DNA from: Acidobacteriota bacterium
Lineage (GTDB): Bacteria > Acidobacteriota > Terriglobia > Terriglobales > Acidobacteriaceae
DNA: 64,000 nucleotides
Assembly (NCBI GenBank): GCA_021791875.1
Contig: JAJYVU010000007.1
Coordinates: 1 to 64,000 of the forward strand
Direction: 5' to 3'
The translations under genes were made by a program, and so were the position numbers. Under the pieces are notes generated by a model. The model was given only the letters and a program-made list of their open reading frames with translations, was not told where the DNA came from and ran no database searches. Each line of letters begins with the position of its first letter. The stretch's first letter is position 1. Of the stretch, positions 44,194 to 53,122 are shown piece after piece.

Positions 44194-45306
44194 CTACTCA
44201 AAGCGAAGCGCCTCCACCGCGCGAACCCGCATCGCATACATCGCCGGATAAAGCGCCCCGGCTACGCCCGTGAGCAGCGCCAGCACCACCACTGCAATCA
44301 TCACCCACGGCTGCAGGTGCGAGTCGATGTAGCCATGCAGCGCCGGAATCATCTTCAATCCCACAATCACCACGCCGCCAATCATCAGCCCAGCCACCGC
44401 GCCAATCAGCGAGACAATCCCCGATTCGCCAAATATCATCCCCGCGATCTGCCCGTTCGAAAATCCATTCACGCGCAGAATCGCGAGCTCGCGAATGCGC
44501 GTGAAGACGGACATGATCATCGTGTTGGCAACACCAAGCCCACCCAGTAGCAGCCCGCAGATTCCCACCGCCCACGCCGTCGCTTTTAATATTTTGAACT
44601 GCGAATAGCTGTGGTCAAATTCCTGGTTGCGCAGCGCAATCAGTGTTGGAAACTTCTGCGCCACCATCTGCTTGAAGACCGCCGCATCGCCGCGATTCTT
44701 CAGCTTCACCGTGATCACTGACGACGAGCCCTCCTTATGGAAGAATTGCTGCGCCAGCGGCAGCGGCATGAACACGCCGCCATCCTCAAACCCGTTCTTC
44801 AGCTTCACAATGCCGATGACCGGAAATTTCTCATACCCAATCGCCACCGGCTCGCCCAGCTTCGCCTTCAGAAAATCCGCGGCCCGCTGCCCCAGGATCA
44901 CGCCATCCTTCACCGCGCCAAAATCCGCTCTTCGGCCCGCCACCCACTTTGCGCTGTTGAGCCGCGCATCCTGCGCCGTCACGCCAAAGCAGGTGATGAT
45001 GGGGTGGTCCGTGCTGCTCACCACGCCAAACAGCACCGGGTTCGCATGATCCACCATGCTCCACGAGCGAATCTGCTGTACGGCCGAGTTCGGCACGCTG
45101 CTGAAGAACAGATCCGAAACGTCTTTTTCAAACACCACAATCTGGCTGTTGTCTGAGAGCAGTCCAGAGAACATCGCTACGGCGCCCTGCAGAATCGTCA
45201 CCACCGTCAGCATCGCGGCCACGCTGAAGGCAATGCCGGCAATGCTGATCCCGGTGCGAACGCGATGACGGCTCAGATTGGTCAGTATCAGCTTCAGAAA
45301 AATCAT
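44194..45306 (-). CDS. ABC transporter permease, FtsX/MacB-like
   Basis: The 370-residue protein has the four-TM MacB/LolC topology. TM1 is at about 16-40 (TGISIAGIAFSVAAMLTVVT), a large periplasmic MacB_PCD-like domain spans about 45-245, and three C-terminal TMs follow (KATAWAVGICGLLLGGLGVA; SGIVSLIGAVAGLMIGGVVI; WVMIAVVVLALLTGVAGALY). The closing PAMYAMRVRAVEALRFE is the usual Px-A-x-x-x-P-x-EALR-type coupling end. It works with the ATPase encoded next. It starts 11 nt after the polyprenyl synthase stop, so it belongs to the same transcript. The exported molecule is unknown; a lipid or heme-type cargo is inferred from neighbours. Confidence 0.87.
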   Translation of the reverse strand: MIFLKLILTNLSRHRVRTGISIAGIAFSVAAMLTVVTILQGAVAMFSGLLSDNSQIVVFEKDVSDLFFSSVPNSAVQQIRSWSMVDHANPVLFGVVSSTDHPIITCFGVTAQDARLNSAKWVAGRRADFGAVKDGVILGQRAADFLKAKLGEPVAIGYEKFPVIGIVKLKNGFEDGGVFMPLPLAQQFFHKEGSSSVITVKLKNRGDAAVFKQMVAQKFPTLIALRNQEFDHSYSQFKILKATAWAVGICGLLLGGLGVANTMIMSVFTRIRELAILRVNGFSNGQIAGMIFGESGIVSLIGAVAGLMIGGVVIVGLKMIPALHGYIDSHLQPWVMIAVVVLALLTGVAGALYPAMYAMRVRAVEALRFE

Positions 45307-45317
45307 AGACTTGCAGA

Positions 45318-46226
45318 TTACGCGGCACAGGTCAAAGCTTGCATCTCACCATGAAAGCGCTCCAGCGTATCGGCCAGAAACGCCAGCCGGCTTCTCTGTT
45401 CAGACAGGGTCGCAATCACCCGGCCGCTCATCCGTATCAGGCGTTGAGCCCGGCGCACCGATGCATCCATGCCAATGGCGATCGCCAGGTTCGGCCGTTT
45501 CCGCTCCGCGTCGCGCGCCGCTGTCTTGCCACCCTCTTCGTTCGTGTGCAGGATGTCCTTCAAGTCGTCGAGAATCTGATAGCAAAGGCCCCATGCCACT
45601 GAGAGCCGCTCCAGCAGGCAGATTTCGCGCCGGCTTGCCCCGCCCACAATCGCCGGTAGCACCAGCGCCAGACGAATCAGCGAAGCTGTCTTCCCTATCG
45701 CAATCTGCCGGTACACGTGTGCGTGCCGGCCATGATCCTCGAGATACAGATCCTGGCTTTGCCCGTTCAGCAGTCCAGCCACGCCCAGGTGCTGCTCCAC
45801 ATACTCCAGCGCCGCGTTCCGCACCTCTGCCGGCGCATCCGCCACTGACTTCCACAGCAGCCCATAGGCGCGATTGATGAAGGCCAGCGCCGACAGTATC
45901 GCAGCCCCCTCGCCGTAAACGCGGTGCACGCACTCCGATCCGCGCCGCAGCAATGCATCATCCATGCACGGCAGATCATCGAAGATTAAAGATGCCGTGT
46001 GAAAATATTCGATCGCCACGGCCAGAAATTCCGAACTGGCGTCCGGCAGGTCATAAGACCGCCCGAGTCGAAACGCCAGTTCGGCCCGGATCATATTCCC
46101 GGGATGCCGTAATGTCTCTTCCACCGCTCCGGCCAGATGTGGCTCCAGGTCATGCGGCCTCGGCAATTGCTCCTGAAACACCGCCCTGAGCCTCTCATGA
46201 AGAGACATATTCACTTCTGAATTCAT
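45318..46226 (-). CDS. Trans-polyprenyl diphosphate synthase
   Basis: The 302-residue protein has the family-defining first aspartate motif IFDDLPCMDDALLRRG (Asp83/84 and Asp89/90) with the CxxxD spacing of bacterial farnesyl/geranylgeranyl synthases. It also has GQSQDLYLED, the GKTASL lysine, and the second motif QILDDLKDILH (Asp220, 221, 224). It condenses isopentenyl diphosphate with allylic diphosphates. Chain length cannot be set with certainty from the residues before the first motif (FHTASLIFDD), though bulky residues there favour short chains (C15-C20). It is the first gene of a seven-gene operon with no other isoprenoid enzyme. Confidence 0.88.
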   Translation of the reverse strand: MNSEVNMSLHERLRAVFQEQLPRPHDLEPHLAGAVEETLRHPGNMIRAELAFRLGRSYDLPDASSEFLAVAIEYFHTASLIFDDLPCMDDALLRRGSECVHRVYGEGAAILSALAFINRAYGLLWKSVADAPAEVRNAALEYVEQHLGVAGLLNGQSQDLYLEDHGRHAHVYRQIAIGKTASLIRLALVLPAIVGGASRREICLLERLSVAWGLCYQILDDLKDILHTNEEGGKTAARDAERKRPNLAIAIGMDASVRRAQRLIRMSGRVIATLSEQRSRLAFLADTLERFHGEMQALTCAA

Positions 46227-46598
46227 GCAGACAAATCCGTCCTGGAGATGCAGGTAGCGTCAGACTGGCTCCTCAAGGACTATCACTTCCTCGGGGCTCT
46301 GCCGTTGGCCCCTTCATCGACGCCCAGCTTCGAGCACAAGGCAACTCTTTGATTCCCAGTGAATCACGGCCCCACCCCACGAGCATGACACGCAGATGAC
46401 ACTTCTCTTACAACTCATCCATCTGCGCCCGGAACGCCAGAGAACGTCTGTTTTAGACTAATTGCCCTTTTTCACCGCACACATGACAATATGTTCATTC
46501 TCTGCCCAATCGATTGACCATCCACACGTTCCGTCGTCAGATGAGGGCAGGATAGGTTCCTCTTTTCAATACATTGGAGGAATTCCCGAGGAGAAGTT
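46227..46598. other. Divergent promoter region
   Basis: These 372 nt lie between the seven-gene minus-strand operon and plus-strand yceI-like gene. No gene is seen. Both promoters must lie here, so the two units may be co-regulated. No clear dyad was found by eye. Confidence 0.5.
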
Positions 46599-47234
46599 AT
46601 GCATTCGTTCCCTTTCAGGGTTCCGGCCCTTCGTCGCAGCGTAACCCGGCTATACCTTTCGCGGCAGGCCTTGCTTTCGCTGGCGGCACTGGCATGTTTC
46701 GCTTTCGCGGTATCGGCCGCACACGCGCAGTCGCAGTACCACATTGACGCGGCAAAGAGTCAGGTCCAGTTCAATCTGGGCGGCTTTCACGAGGTCAACG
46801 GCGTCTTCCAGATCACCAGCGGCAACATTACGTTCGACACAAGCTCCGGGCAGATGAGCGGCGACGTCGTCGTCAGCGCGGCCAGCGGAAACAGCGGTGA
46901 CACTGCGCGCGACAAAGTCATGAAGAGCAAAGAGTTGCACGTCAGAAAGTTCCCTGAAATCACCTTTCAACCCAAACACTTCACTGGCACTCTGAACCAC
47001 TCGGGCGACTCCACCATCCAGGTCCATGGCCTCTTCACCCTCATCGGCAAACCACATGAAATCGTGGTTCCTATGACCGTTCAGGTCAACGGCAACCAGT
47101 GCACCGCCAAAGGTACTTTCACCCTCCCTTACGTGTCCTGGGGCATCAAAGACCCCACCATGCTGTTCATGAAAGAGGCCAAAACGGTAAAAATAGATGT
47201 AACGTTCGAAGGTACCCTTTCGGAAGGAAAGTAA
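46599..47234 (+). CDS. Secreted YceI-family protein
   Basis: The 211-residue protein starts at ATG 46599 with a GAGGAG SD. Its signal peptide ends AVSAAHAQ before SQYHIDAAKSQVQFNLGGFH, the typical YceI opening. The lipocalin-like beta-barrel motifs KVMKSKELHVRKFPEITFQP and VHGLFTLIGKPHEIVVPMTV follow. Family members such as TT1927b bind polyisoprenoids in the barrel, and some are periplasmic stress or respiration-linked proteins. It is divergent from an operon that begins with a polyprenyl synthase, which strengthens an isoprenoid connection. A hairpin follows the stop. Confidence 0.9.
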   Translation: MHSFPFRVPALRRSVTRLYLSRQALLSLAALACFAFAVSAAHAQSQYHIDAAKSQVQFNLGGFHEVNGVFQITSGNITFDTSSGQMSGDVVVSAASGNSGDTARDKVMKSKELHVRKFPEITFQPKHFTGTLNHSGDSTIQVHGLFTLIGKPHEIVVPMTVQVNGNQCTAKGTFTLPYVSWGIKDPTMLFMKEAKTVKIDVTFEGTLSEGK

Positions 47235-47262
47235 CCAGAGGGGCCCTCTGCGGCCCTTCTGG
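47235..47262 (+). terminator. Hairpin after yceI-like gene
   Basis: CCAGAGGGGCC pairs with GGCCCTTCTGG (11 bp with one G-U) around a 6-nt loop, directly after the stop. It lies 18 nt before the response-regulator ATG. No U tract follows, so it could reduce read-through into the two-component genes. Confidence 0.5.
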
Positions 47263-47280
47263 GGTGTAAGACCGAAAACC

Positions 47281-47958
47281 ATGAAGCTACTCGTCATCGA
47301 AGACGATCTGGCAAACTCGAAATTTCTTGAGCGCGCCCTGTCCGAAAACGGTTACACCATTGACCTGGCGCACAACGCCGCCACGGCGGAGCGGCTCGCA
47401 ATGGATGGCGACTACGCCGCGGTCATTCTCGACCTCGGCCTGCCCGACGAGGACGGCCTCACTCTCATCACTCGCCTCAAGGCGCGCGGCTTCTCTGCGC
47501 CCGTCCTCATCCTCTCTGCCCGGCGCGCGGTCGATGACCGCGTGCGCGGCCTCGAACAGGGCGGCGACGACTACCTCGTGAAACCCTATGCACTCCCCGA
47601 ATTGCTGGCCCGCCTCCGCAATCTCCTCCGTCGCAACGCCAGCCCCTCCGATCAGTCCACCGTTCTGCGCGTGCTCGACCTCGAACTGAACCTTCTCCGC
47701 CGCGAAGCCTCCCGCGCCGGAGAAACCCTCCAGCTCACCACCCAGGAGTTCGCCCTGCTCGAGTTTCTCTGCCGCAACTCCGGGCGTGTCGTCACCCGCT
47801 CCATGATCCTCCAGCAGGTCTGGGGCATGCGCATCCAGCCGGATACCAACGTCGTCGACGTCCACATCTATCGCCTCCGCAGCAAGGTGGAGCGGCCCGA
47901 TCTGCCCACCATGATCCGCACCATCCGAGGAGTCGGCTATGTCCTACGCGATAAATAG
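47281..47958 (+). CDS. OmpR-family response regulator
   Basis: The 225-residue protein has a receiver with acidic pair Glu7/Asp8/Asp9, phospho-acceptor Asp51 in VILDLGLPDEDG, Ser79 in the T/S position and Lys101 in YLVKPYALPE. The C-terminal winged helix follows (LELNLLRREASRAGETLQLT; VVDVHIYRLRSKVE; TIRGVGYVL). It is QseB/CusR-like in overall size. The 3' end overlaps the histidine kinase gene by 20 nt, so the pair is co-translated. The target genes are unknown; the divergent operon and the yceI-like gene just upstream are candidates. Confidence 0.92.
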   Translation: MKLLVIEDDLANSKFLERALSENGYTIDLAHNAATAERLAMDGDYAAVILDLGLPDEDGLTLITRLKARGFSAPVLILSARRAVDDRVRGLEQGGDDYLVKPYALPELLARLRNLLRRNASPSDQSTVLRVLDLELNLLRREASRAGETLQLTTQEFALLEFLCRNSGRVVTRSMILQQVWGMRIQPDTNVVDVHIYRLRSKVERPDLPTMIRTIRGVGYVLRDK

Positions 47959-49411
47959 GCCGCGGGTAAAGACGGCCGCGTGGCGCATCTCCCTCTGGGG
48001 CACCGCTGCTTTCGCCGCCGGAACCATCATCCTCTTCCTCTTCCTCCACCAGTTCGTCGCTCATGAAATCCAGCGCCGCGCCGACTCATGGCTCACCGGC
48101 GAGGTCGGCACCCTCGGCGACGTCGCGGAAAAAACACCCCAGGGCGTCCTCTACGACCGCATCGTAAGCGAAGTCGCCGAACTGGCCACCAAAGAGGTGC
48201 CCCACGGCCACGAGCCGGCAAAAGACCCCAATCGCTCCGTCTTCTTCCTGCAAACCAACAGCAGCGGCCATCTCAAGCTCTGGGTCGGCGAGCAGAACAA
48301 GAACGCCGTCCTGCAGGCCGTGCATGCCAAAAACATCCTGCCCGGCCATCCGGTCGATATTCACATCCCCGACGCGTTCAGCGACTTCCGCGTCGCCTCC
48401 ACCCGCATGAACAACGGCGACGTCATCTACCTCGGCCTTTCCGGACGCGAAGAAAACCGCACACTTGACACCCTGCGCCTCTACTTCTTCATCATCTGCC
48501 TCGGCATTGTTCTGCTCGGCTTCCTGATCATCTTTTTCACCACCAAGCGCATGCTTGGCCATGTGCAGCGTATTACAGATACCGCTGCCACCATCGGACA
48601 TGACGACCTCCGCAGCCGCGTACCAGAGGTCGAGGGCAACGATGAAGTCGCGCAGCTCGCCTTCACCCTCAATCGCATGCTCGATCGCGTGGAGAACACG
48701 GTCCGCCAGTTGCACACCATCACGGACTCGCTCGCCCACGACCTTCGCAGCCCCATCACCGCCGTTCGCGGCCGCCTCGAAGCCGCCCTGTTGCGCACCG
48801 ACGAAGACGGTTGGGCCGAACCCGTCGCTTCCGCCATCGACGAGCTCGACCGTCTCTGCGAATTCCTCACCAAATCGCTCGACGTCGCCGAAGCTGGTGC
48901 CGATGCTCTCCGCCTCCAGAAAGAGCCCGTCAACCTCGACGAACTGCTCCAGACCATGGCTCATCTCTACGAGCCCAGCATGGCAGAGCGCGGCCTCAGC
49001 CTCACTCTGCGCAGCAGCTCACCGGTCATCGTCGATGCCGACCCCTCCCTCATTCATCGCATGATGATGAACCTCTTCGACAACGAGCTGAAACACCTGC
49101 CCCCGGGCTGCTCCGTGCACATTCGCCTTCAATCCGAGGATGGCCACTGCAACATCTTCCTCGAAGACAACGGCCCCGGATTCCCCGATGAAGTCGCCGC
49201 GCACATCTTTGAGAAGTACGCCAAGGGCAGCCAATCCGCCGGCTCAGGCCTGGGACTCGCCTTTGTCGAGGCAGTCGTCCGCGCACACAACGGATCCATC
49301 GAAGCATCCAACCTGCCTTCCCGCGGCATCCAGATACGAATCCGCCTGCAGCGCAGCTCCCCTGCTTCCCTTGCCTCAAGCCCCGCCACGTCTTCGCACA
49401 CAGGTGTCTAG
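47939..49411 (+). CDS. Sensor histidine kinase
   Basis: The 490-residue protein has TM1 at about 17-40, a periplasmic sensor domain at about 41-178, and TM2 at about 180-202 (YFFIICLGIVLLGFLIIFF). The HAMP linker has RITDTAATIGHDDLRSRVPE. The dimerisation/phosphoacceptor helix carries His267 in SLAHDLRSPITAVRG. The ATPase N box is NLFDNELKH, G1 is EDNGPGFPDEVAAHIFEKY and G2 is GSGLGLAFVEAVV. It phosphorylates the overlapping OmpR-type regulator. The sensor region has no recognised fold and no obvious metal motif, although it contains scattered His residues. Confidence 0.92.
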   Translation: MSYAINRPRVKTAAWRISLWGTAAFAAGTIILFLFLHQFVAHEIQRRADSWLTGEVGTLGDVAEKTPQGVLYDRIVSEVAELATKEVPHGHEPAKDPNRSVFFLQTNSSGHLKLWVGEQNKNAVLQAVHAKNILPGHPVDIHIPDAFSDFRVASTRMNNGDVIYLGLSGREENRTLDTLRLYFFIICLGIVLLGFLIIFFTTKRMLGHVQRITDTAATIGHDDLRSRVPEVEGNDEVAQLAFTLNRMLDRVENTVRQLHTITDSLAHDLRSPITAVRGRLEAALLRTDEDGWAEPVASAIDELDRLCEFLTKSLDVAEAGADALRLQKEPVNLDELLQTMAHLYEPSMAERGLSLTLRSSSPVIVDADPSLIHRMMMNLFDNELKHLPPGCSVHIRLQSEDGHCNIFLEDNGPGFPDEVAAHIFEKYAKGSQSAGSGLGLAFVEAVVRAHNGSIEASNLPSRGIQIRIRLQRSSPASLASSPATSSHTGV

Positions 49412-49570
49412 AGCGAATCTGCTCTCGCAGCATCCCTGAGAGAAAAGGCACCGCGCGTCGATTCCGGTTTTGGCATCCAACATTCTTCGTGGCCAAATCG
49501 GTTTTGGGCCAGTCGCTTATGACCAAAGTGAGTTTGAGTCTTTGCCCTCTGCCCCGTATGCTGGCTTGAC

Positions 49571-50368
49571 ATGAATTCGCCTGCCATTTCCGCTCAAAAT
49601 GTCACGCGCCGCTTCGGAGATTTCGTCGCTGTCGACCAGGTCACCTTCGACGTCGCGCCCGGGCAGTTCTTCGGCTTTCTCGGCCCCAACGGCGCCGGAA
49701 AGTCCACCACCATCAAGATGCTCACCGGCCTGCTCGCACCCAGCTCCGGCAATGTGCACGTTCTCGGCGAAGACATGAGCCGCAACCCCGTTGCCATCAA
49801 GCAGCAGATCGGCGTGGTCCCTGAAGGCATGGCCCTCTTTGGCCGGCTCACGGCCGCCGAATATCTTCGCTTTGTGGCTCGCATGTACGGCCTCGACCGC
49901 CAGACCACCCGCCAGCGTACCGAAGAGCTCCTCGAATTCATGCACCTCGCCAACGAACCCAAAAAGCTCGTCACCGACTTTTCCCACGGCATGCAGAAAA
50001 AGCTGGCGCTGGCCGCTGCCGTCATTCACGCCCCGCGCGTGCTGTTTCTCGACGAGCCGTTCGAAGGTGTGGACGCCGTCGCCGCCGTCACCCTCAAGAA
50101 CATGCTGCAGGGCATGATCGCCCGCGGCGCCACCATCTTTCTTACCTCCCATGTACTCGAAATCGTCGAGCGCCTCTGCAGCCACGTCGCCATCATCAGC
50201 AAGGGAAGGCTCGTCGCGAACGGCTCCCTCGAAGAGTTGCGCCACGGCGTCGCCTCTCGCCTGCCCGGCACGCAGGGAGACGAGAAACTCACCCTCGAAC
50301 AAATCTTCCTCAACGTCGTGGGTGGCAACAGCGCGGACGAGGCACAGGAACTCTCATGGCTGGCATAG
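49571..50368 (+). CDS. ABC transporter ATP-binding protein
   Basis: The 265-residue ATPase has Walker A FLGPNGAGKSTTIKMLTG, signature-like DFSHGMQKKLALAAA (SHGMQ in place of SGGQ, usual in ABC-2 exporters), Walker B VLFLDEPFEGVD, and H-loop FLTSHVLEIVERLC. It is closest in style to NatA/YxlF exporters. It overlaps the permease gene by 13 nt. Cargo unknown. Confidence 0.9.
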   Translation: MNSPAISAQNVTRRFGDFVAVDQVTFDVAPGQFFGFLGPNGAGKSTTIKMLTGLLAPSSGNVHVLGEDMSRNPVAIKQQIGVVPEGMALFGRLTAAEYLRFVARMYGLDRQTTRQRTEELLEFMHLANEPKKLVTDFSHGMQKKLALAAAVIHAPRVLFLDEPFEGVDAVAAVTLKNMLQGMIARGATIFLTSHVLEIVERLCSHVAIISKGRLVANGSLEELRHGVASRLPGTQGDEKLTLEQIFLNVVGGNSADEAQELSWLA

Positions 50369-52011
50369 CCTCGCGCCGCTCCATGATGCAGTATGCCGCC
50401 GTCGCGCGCATGCGCATGCAAATGCTCGCGCACTCCGCCCGTACCGGCCGCGGAAAGTTTGACATCGTGGCCCAGATTGCCACCTGGAGCACCTATCTTT
50501 TTCTAGGAACACTCTTCGCCGCCGGCTTCGCCATGGGCGCGTTTCACATCCTCTACGGCGGGCACCTGGGCTACTTCAGCCTGCTCATCTGGGGCGCATT
50601 GCTCATGTGGCAGTTCACGCCCATCATGGCCATCTCCTTCCGCGAGGAATACGATCTTTCCGGACTCGCACGCTACCCGCTCGGCTTCGGCGCCTACTAC
50701 ATCCTCTTCATCTTCTTCGGTTTCTTCGATCTCTCCACCATCTTTGGATTGGCCTCTCTGCTCGGCATCGCCATCGGCGTCAGCCTGGCGCGCCCGGCGC
50801 TGTTGCCCATCGGGCTTCTGGCGCTGGCGATATTCGCGGCCTTCAACATCCTCCTCAACCGCGCCATCTTCGCATGGCTCAGCCGCTGGCTCGCCCGCCG
50901 CCGCTCCCGTGAGATTCTGGGCGTCTTTTTCTTCATCGTCGTGGTCGCCGCAGAGCTCATGAACCCGGCCCTGCACGAGTTCCACCTGAGGCTTCCGGCA
51001 AACCTGCTCGCCTTACTCAAGATTCTGATCCCGTTCGACGCGCTCTTTCCTCCCGGTCTCGTTTCCGGCGGCATGCTCGCCGTCACGCACGGTCATCTGC
51101 TCCGTGCCGCCCTCTCGCTCGCCGGCCTGGCCGCCTGGACCATCCTTCCCGGCGCAACCCTGGCAGCGCGGCTGCGCGCGCAGTACCGCGGAGAAAACCT
51201 CAGCGAAGCCCCCGCCCGCAAGCCGGAAGCAGCACCCGCAAAAGGAACCAACCGCCCCTCCCGATTCGACGTGACCGGCCCGGTCGCCGCCGTCATGGTC
51301 AAGGAAGCACGCTACCTCATGCGCAGCTACCAGTTGCTCTATGGCCTCGTAGCGCCCCTGATCCTCATGCTCGTTTTCACCGGAACCCCGCGCCACCACC
51401 ATACCGGCGCGCTCGTTGCCCCGGAACATCTACTGCTGCCGCTGGCTGTCCTCTACGCCTTCCTTGGACTCACCCGCCTCATCTTCAACAGTCTCGGCAG
51501 CGAAGGCACGGGCCTGCAATTCTACTTTGCCTCGCCGGCTCCCTTCTGGAAAATCATGCTCGGCAAGAATCTCTTCCACATGATCCTGCTGGCCATTGAG
51601 ATTGTGGTCCTCTGGGTGATCGCTGTCTTGCGCGCCGGCCTGCCTTCCGCCGAAACAATGGCGATCACGCTCTGTGCCATGACCTTCATCGTGCCGGCCA
51701 ACTTCCTTGCGGCCAACCTGGTCTCCCTGCACGTGCCCTACCGCATGAACCTGACCCGCATCCAGCGCTCGCAGGGCGCAACCGCCAATAACCTGGTCAG
51801 CCTGCTCGCGCAACTGGTCGTTGGCGGAGTCAGCGCCATCGCCTACTTTGTGGCATACGCTCGCGGAGGACCATGGCTCGCCGCGATCATCCTCCTCGCC
51901 ATGGGCGTAGTCGCAAGCCTGGCCTATTGGCTGGTTCTGCGCGGCCTCGGCACACGCGCGCGCCGCCGCATCGAGCCGCTCCTCAGTGACCTCGCCCGCA
52001 CCGCAAGTTAG
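50356..52011 (+). CDS. ABC exporter membrane protein (large ABC-2 type)
   Basis: The 551-residue protein has around 12 hydrophobic helices in two halves: YLFLGTLFAAGFAMGAFHIL and YILFIFFGFFDLSTIFGLAS; then LLYGLVAPLILMLVFTG and FHMILLAIEIVVLWVIAVLR. A polar linker is at about 275-315. It overlaps the ATPase gene and is its membrane partner. No substrate clue is present. Its 3' end overlaps the convergent aldo/keto reductase stop by 4 nt, leaving no terminator space. Confidence 0.8.
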   Translation: MAGIASRRSMMQYAAVARMRMQMLAHSARTGRGKFDIVAQIATWSTYLFLGTLFAAGFAMGAFHILYGGHLGYFSLLIWGALLMWQFTPIMAISFREEYDLSGLARYPLGFGAYYILFIFFGFFDLSTIFGLASLLGIAIGVSLARPALLPIGLLALAIFAAFNILLNRAIFAWLSRWLARRRSREILGVFFFIVVVAAELMNPALHEFHLRLPANLLALLKILIPFDALFPPGLVSGGMLAVTHGHLLRAALSLAGLAAWTILPGATLAARLRAQYRGENLSEAPARKPEAAPAKGTNRPSRFDVTGPVAAVMVKEARYLMRSYQLLYGLVAPLILMLVFTGTPRHHHTGALVAPEHLLLPLAVLYAFLGLTRLIFNSLGSEGTGLQFYFASPAPFWKIMLGKNLFHMILLAIEIVVLWVIAVLRAGLPSAETMAITLCAMTFIVPANFLAANLVSLHVPYRMNLTRIQRSQGATANNLVSLLAQLVVGGVSAIAYFVAYARGGPWLAAIILLAMGVVASLAYWLVLRGLGTRARRRIEPLLSDLARTAS

Positions 52012-52994
52012 CTGGAGCGCACACCCGGCGTCAGGTATTCCGGCCCTATCGGATCCCTCACGCATGCCGCCACAATGCCGTCGATCTCCTCCATCGCATC
52101 CGCATCCAGTTGCCAGCCCAGGATCTCCTCCACCGCATCCAGTTGCGCGGGTCGCTTCGCGCCCCACAGCGCCGCCGAAATCCCCGGACGGTCCAGCACC
52201 CACCTCACCGCGAGATGCAGCACCCGCTTGCCGTACTCCTTTTGTGCAAACGCATCCAGCTCCGCCACCGCGCGCAGATACTGCCCGAACCGCGGCTGCT
52301 GAAACTTCGGATCCACCCGCCGGATATCCCCCTCCGGAATCGCCGTATCCGCCTTCAATCGCCCGGCCAGCAGGCTGCGGCACATCGAACTGTACGTCAG
52401 CACCGCGATCCCCTTGCGCCTGCAATAGGGCAGAATCTCTGCGTCGATCTCGCGCTCGAAAATGTTGTACGGCGGCTGGTTTGCGTCGATCGGAGTAATC
52501 TGCGCAAACGCCTCCATCTGCTTCACCGAAAAATTGCTTACGCCCACCGCGCGAATCCGCCCCGCATCCAGCAGCTCCCGCATCACCTCCGCGGCACGTT
52601 CCATCGGCAGCGTCGTATCCGGCCAGTGAATCTGGTACAGGTCCACGTATTCCGTCCCCAGCCGCCGCAACGAATCCTCAAACTCCTGCCGCAGCCGCGC
52701 CGGGTCGGAATTGGCAAACACCCCCCGCGCGTTCCACTCCAGGCCCGCCTTGGTTGCGATGTAAAAATCCTCGCGCCGCCCATGCTCGCGCATCGCCCGG
52801 CCGATAATCTCCTCCGAGCGCCCATGCCCGTATATCGGCGCCGTGTCGATCAGATTCATGCCGTGATCGAAAATCGACAGGCACGTCGCCACCGCGTCCG
52901 CCTCGCTCACCGCACCCCATTCGCCGCCGCCAATCGCCCACGTGCCCAGCCCGATGCGCGACACCTTTGTCCCGTTCAGTGAGAAAAATTCCAT
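52008..52994 (-). CDS. Aldo/keto reductase
   Basis: The 328-residue TIM-barrel oxidoreductase has RIGLGTWAIGGGEWG, the catalytic Asp/Tyr in GMNLIDTAPIYGHGRSEEII, Lys in FYIATKAGLEWN and His in VDLYQIHWPD. The NADPH-binding C-terminal signature ISAALWGAKRPAQLDAVEE is also present. The ATG at 52994 is chosen because it precedes the conserved EFFSLNGTKVSRIGLG; no strong SD is present. It reduces aldehydes or sugars. It is convergent with the ABC permease and divergent from the sugar-isomerase-like gene; a link with the rhamnose-related gene downstream is possible. Confidence 0.9.
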   Translation of the reverse strand: MEFFSLNGTKVSRIGLGTWAIGGGEWGAVSEADAVATCLSIFDHGMNLIDTAPIYGHGRSEEIIGRAMREHGRREDFYIATKAGLEWNARGVFANSDPARLRQEFEDSLRRLGTEYVDLYQIHWPDTTLPMERAAEVMRELLDAGRIRAVGVSNFSVKQMEAFAQITPIDANQPPYNIFEREIDAEILPYCRRKGIAVLTYSSMCRSLLAGRLKADTAIPEGDIRRVDPKFQQPRFGQYLRAVAELDAFAQKEYGKRVLHLAVRWVLDRPGISAALWGAKRPAQLDAVEEILGWQLDADAMEEIDGIVAACVRDPIGPEYLTPGVRSS

Positions 52995-53122
52995 GCAGCC
53001 AGCATAGCCGAGCAGATCCCGCCCCAGGCGCAATATCGTTTGAGTTCAAGGCAACCGGCGCTGGCAGCCCCCGGCCTTCCCATGTAGCCCATGGCATCTT
53101 TCCGGGTGTACTCTGGCCAACG

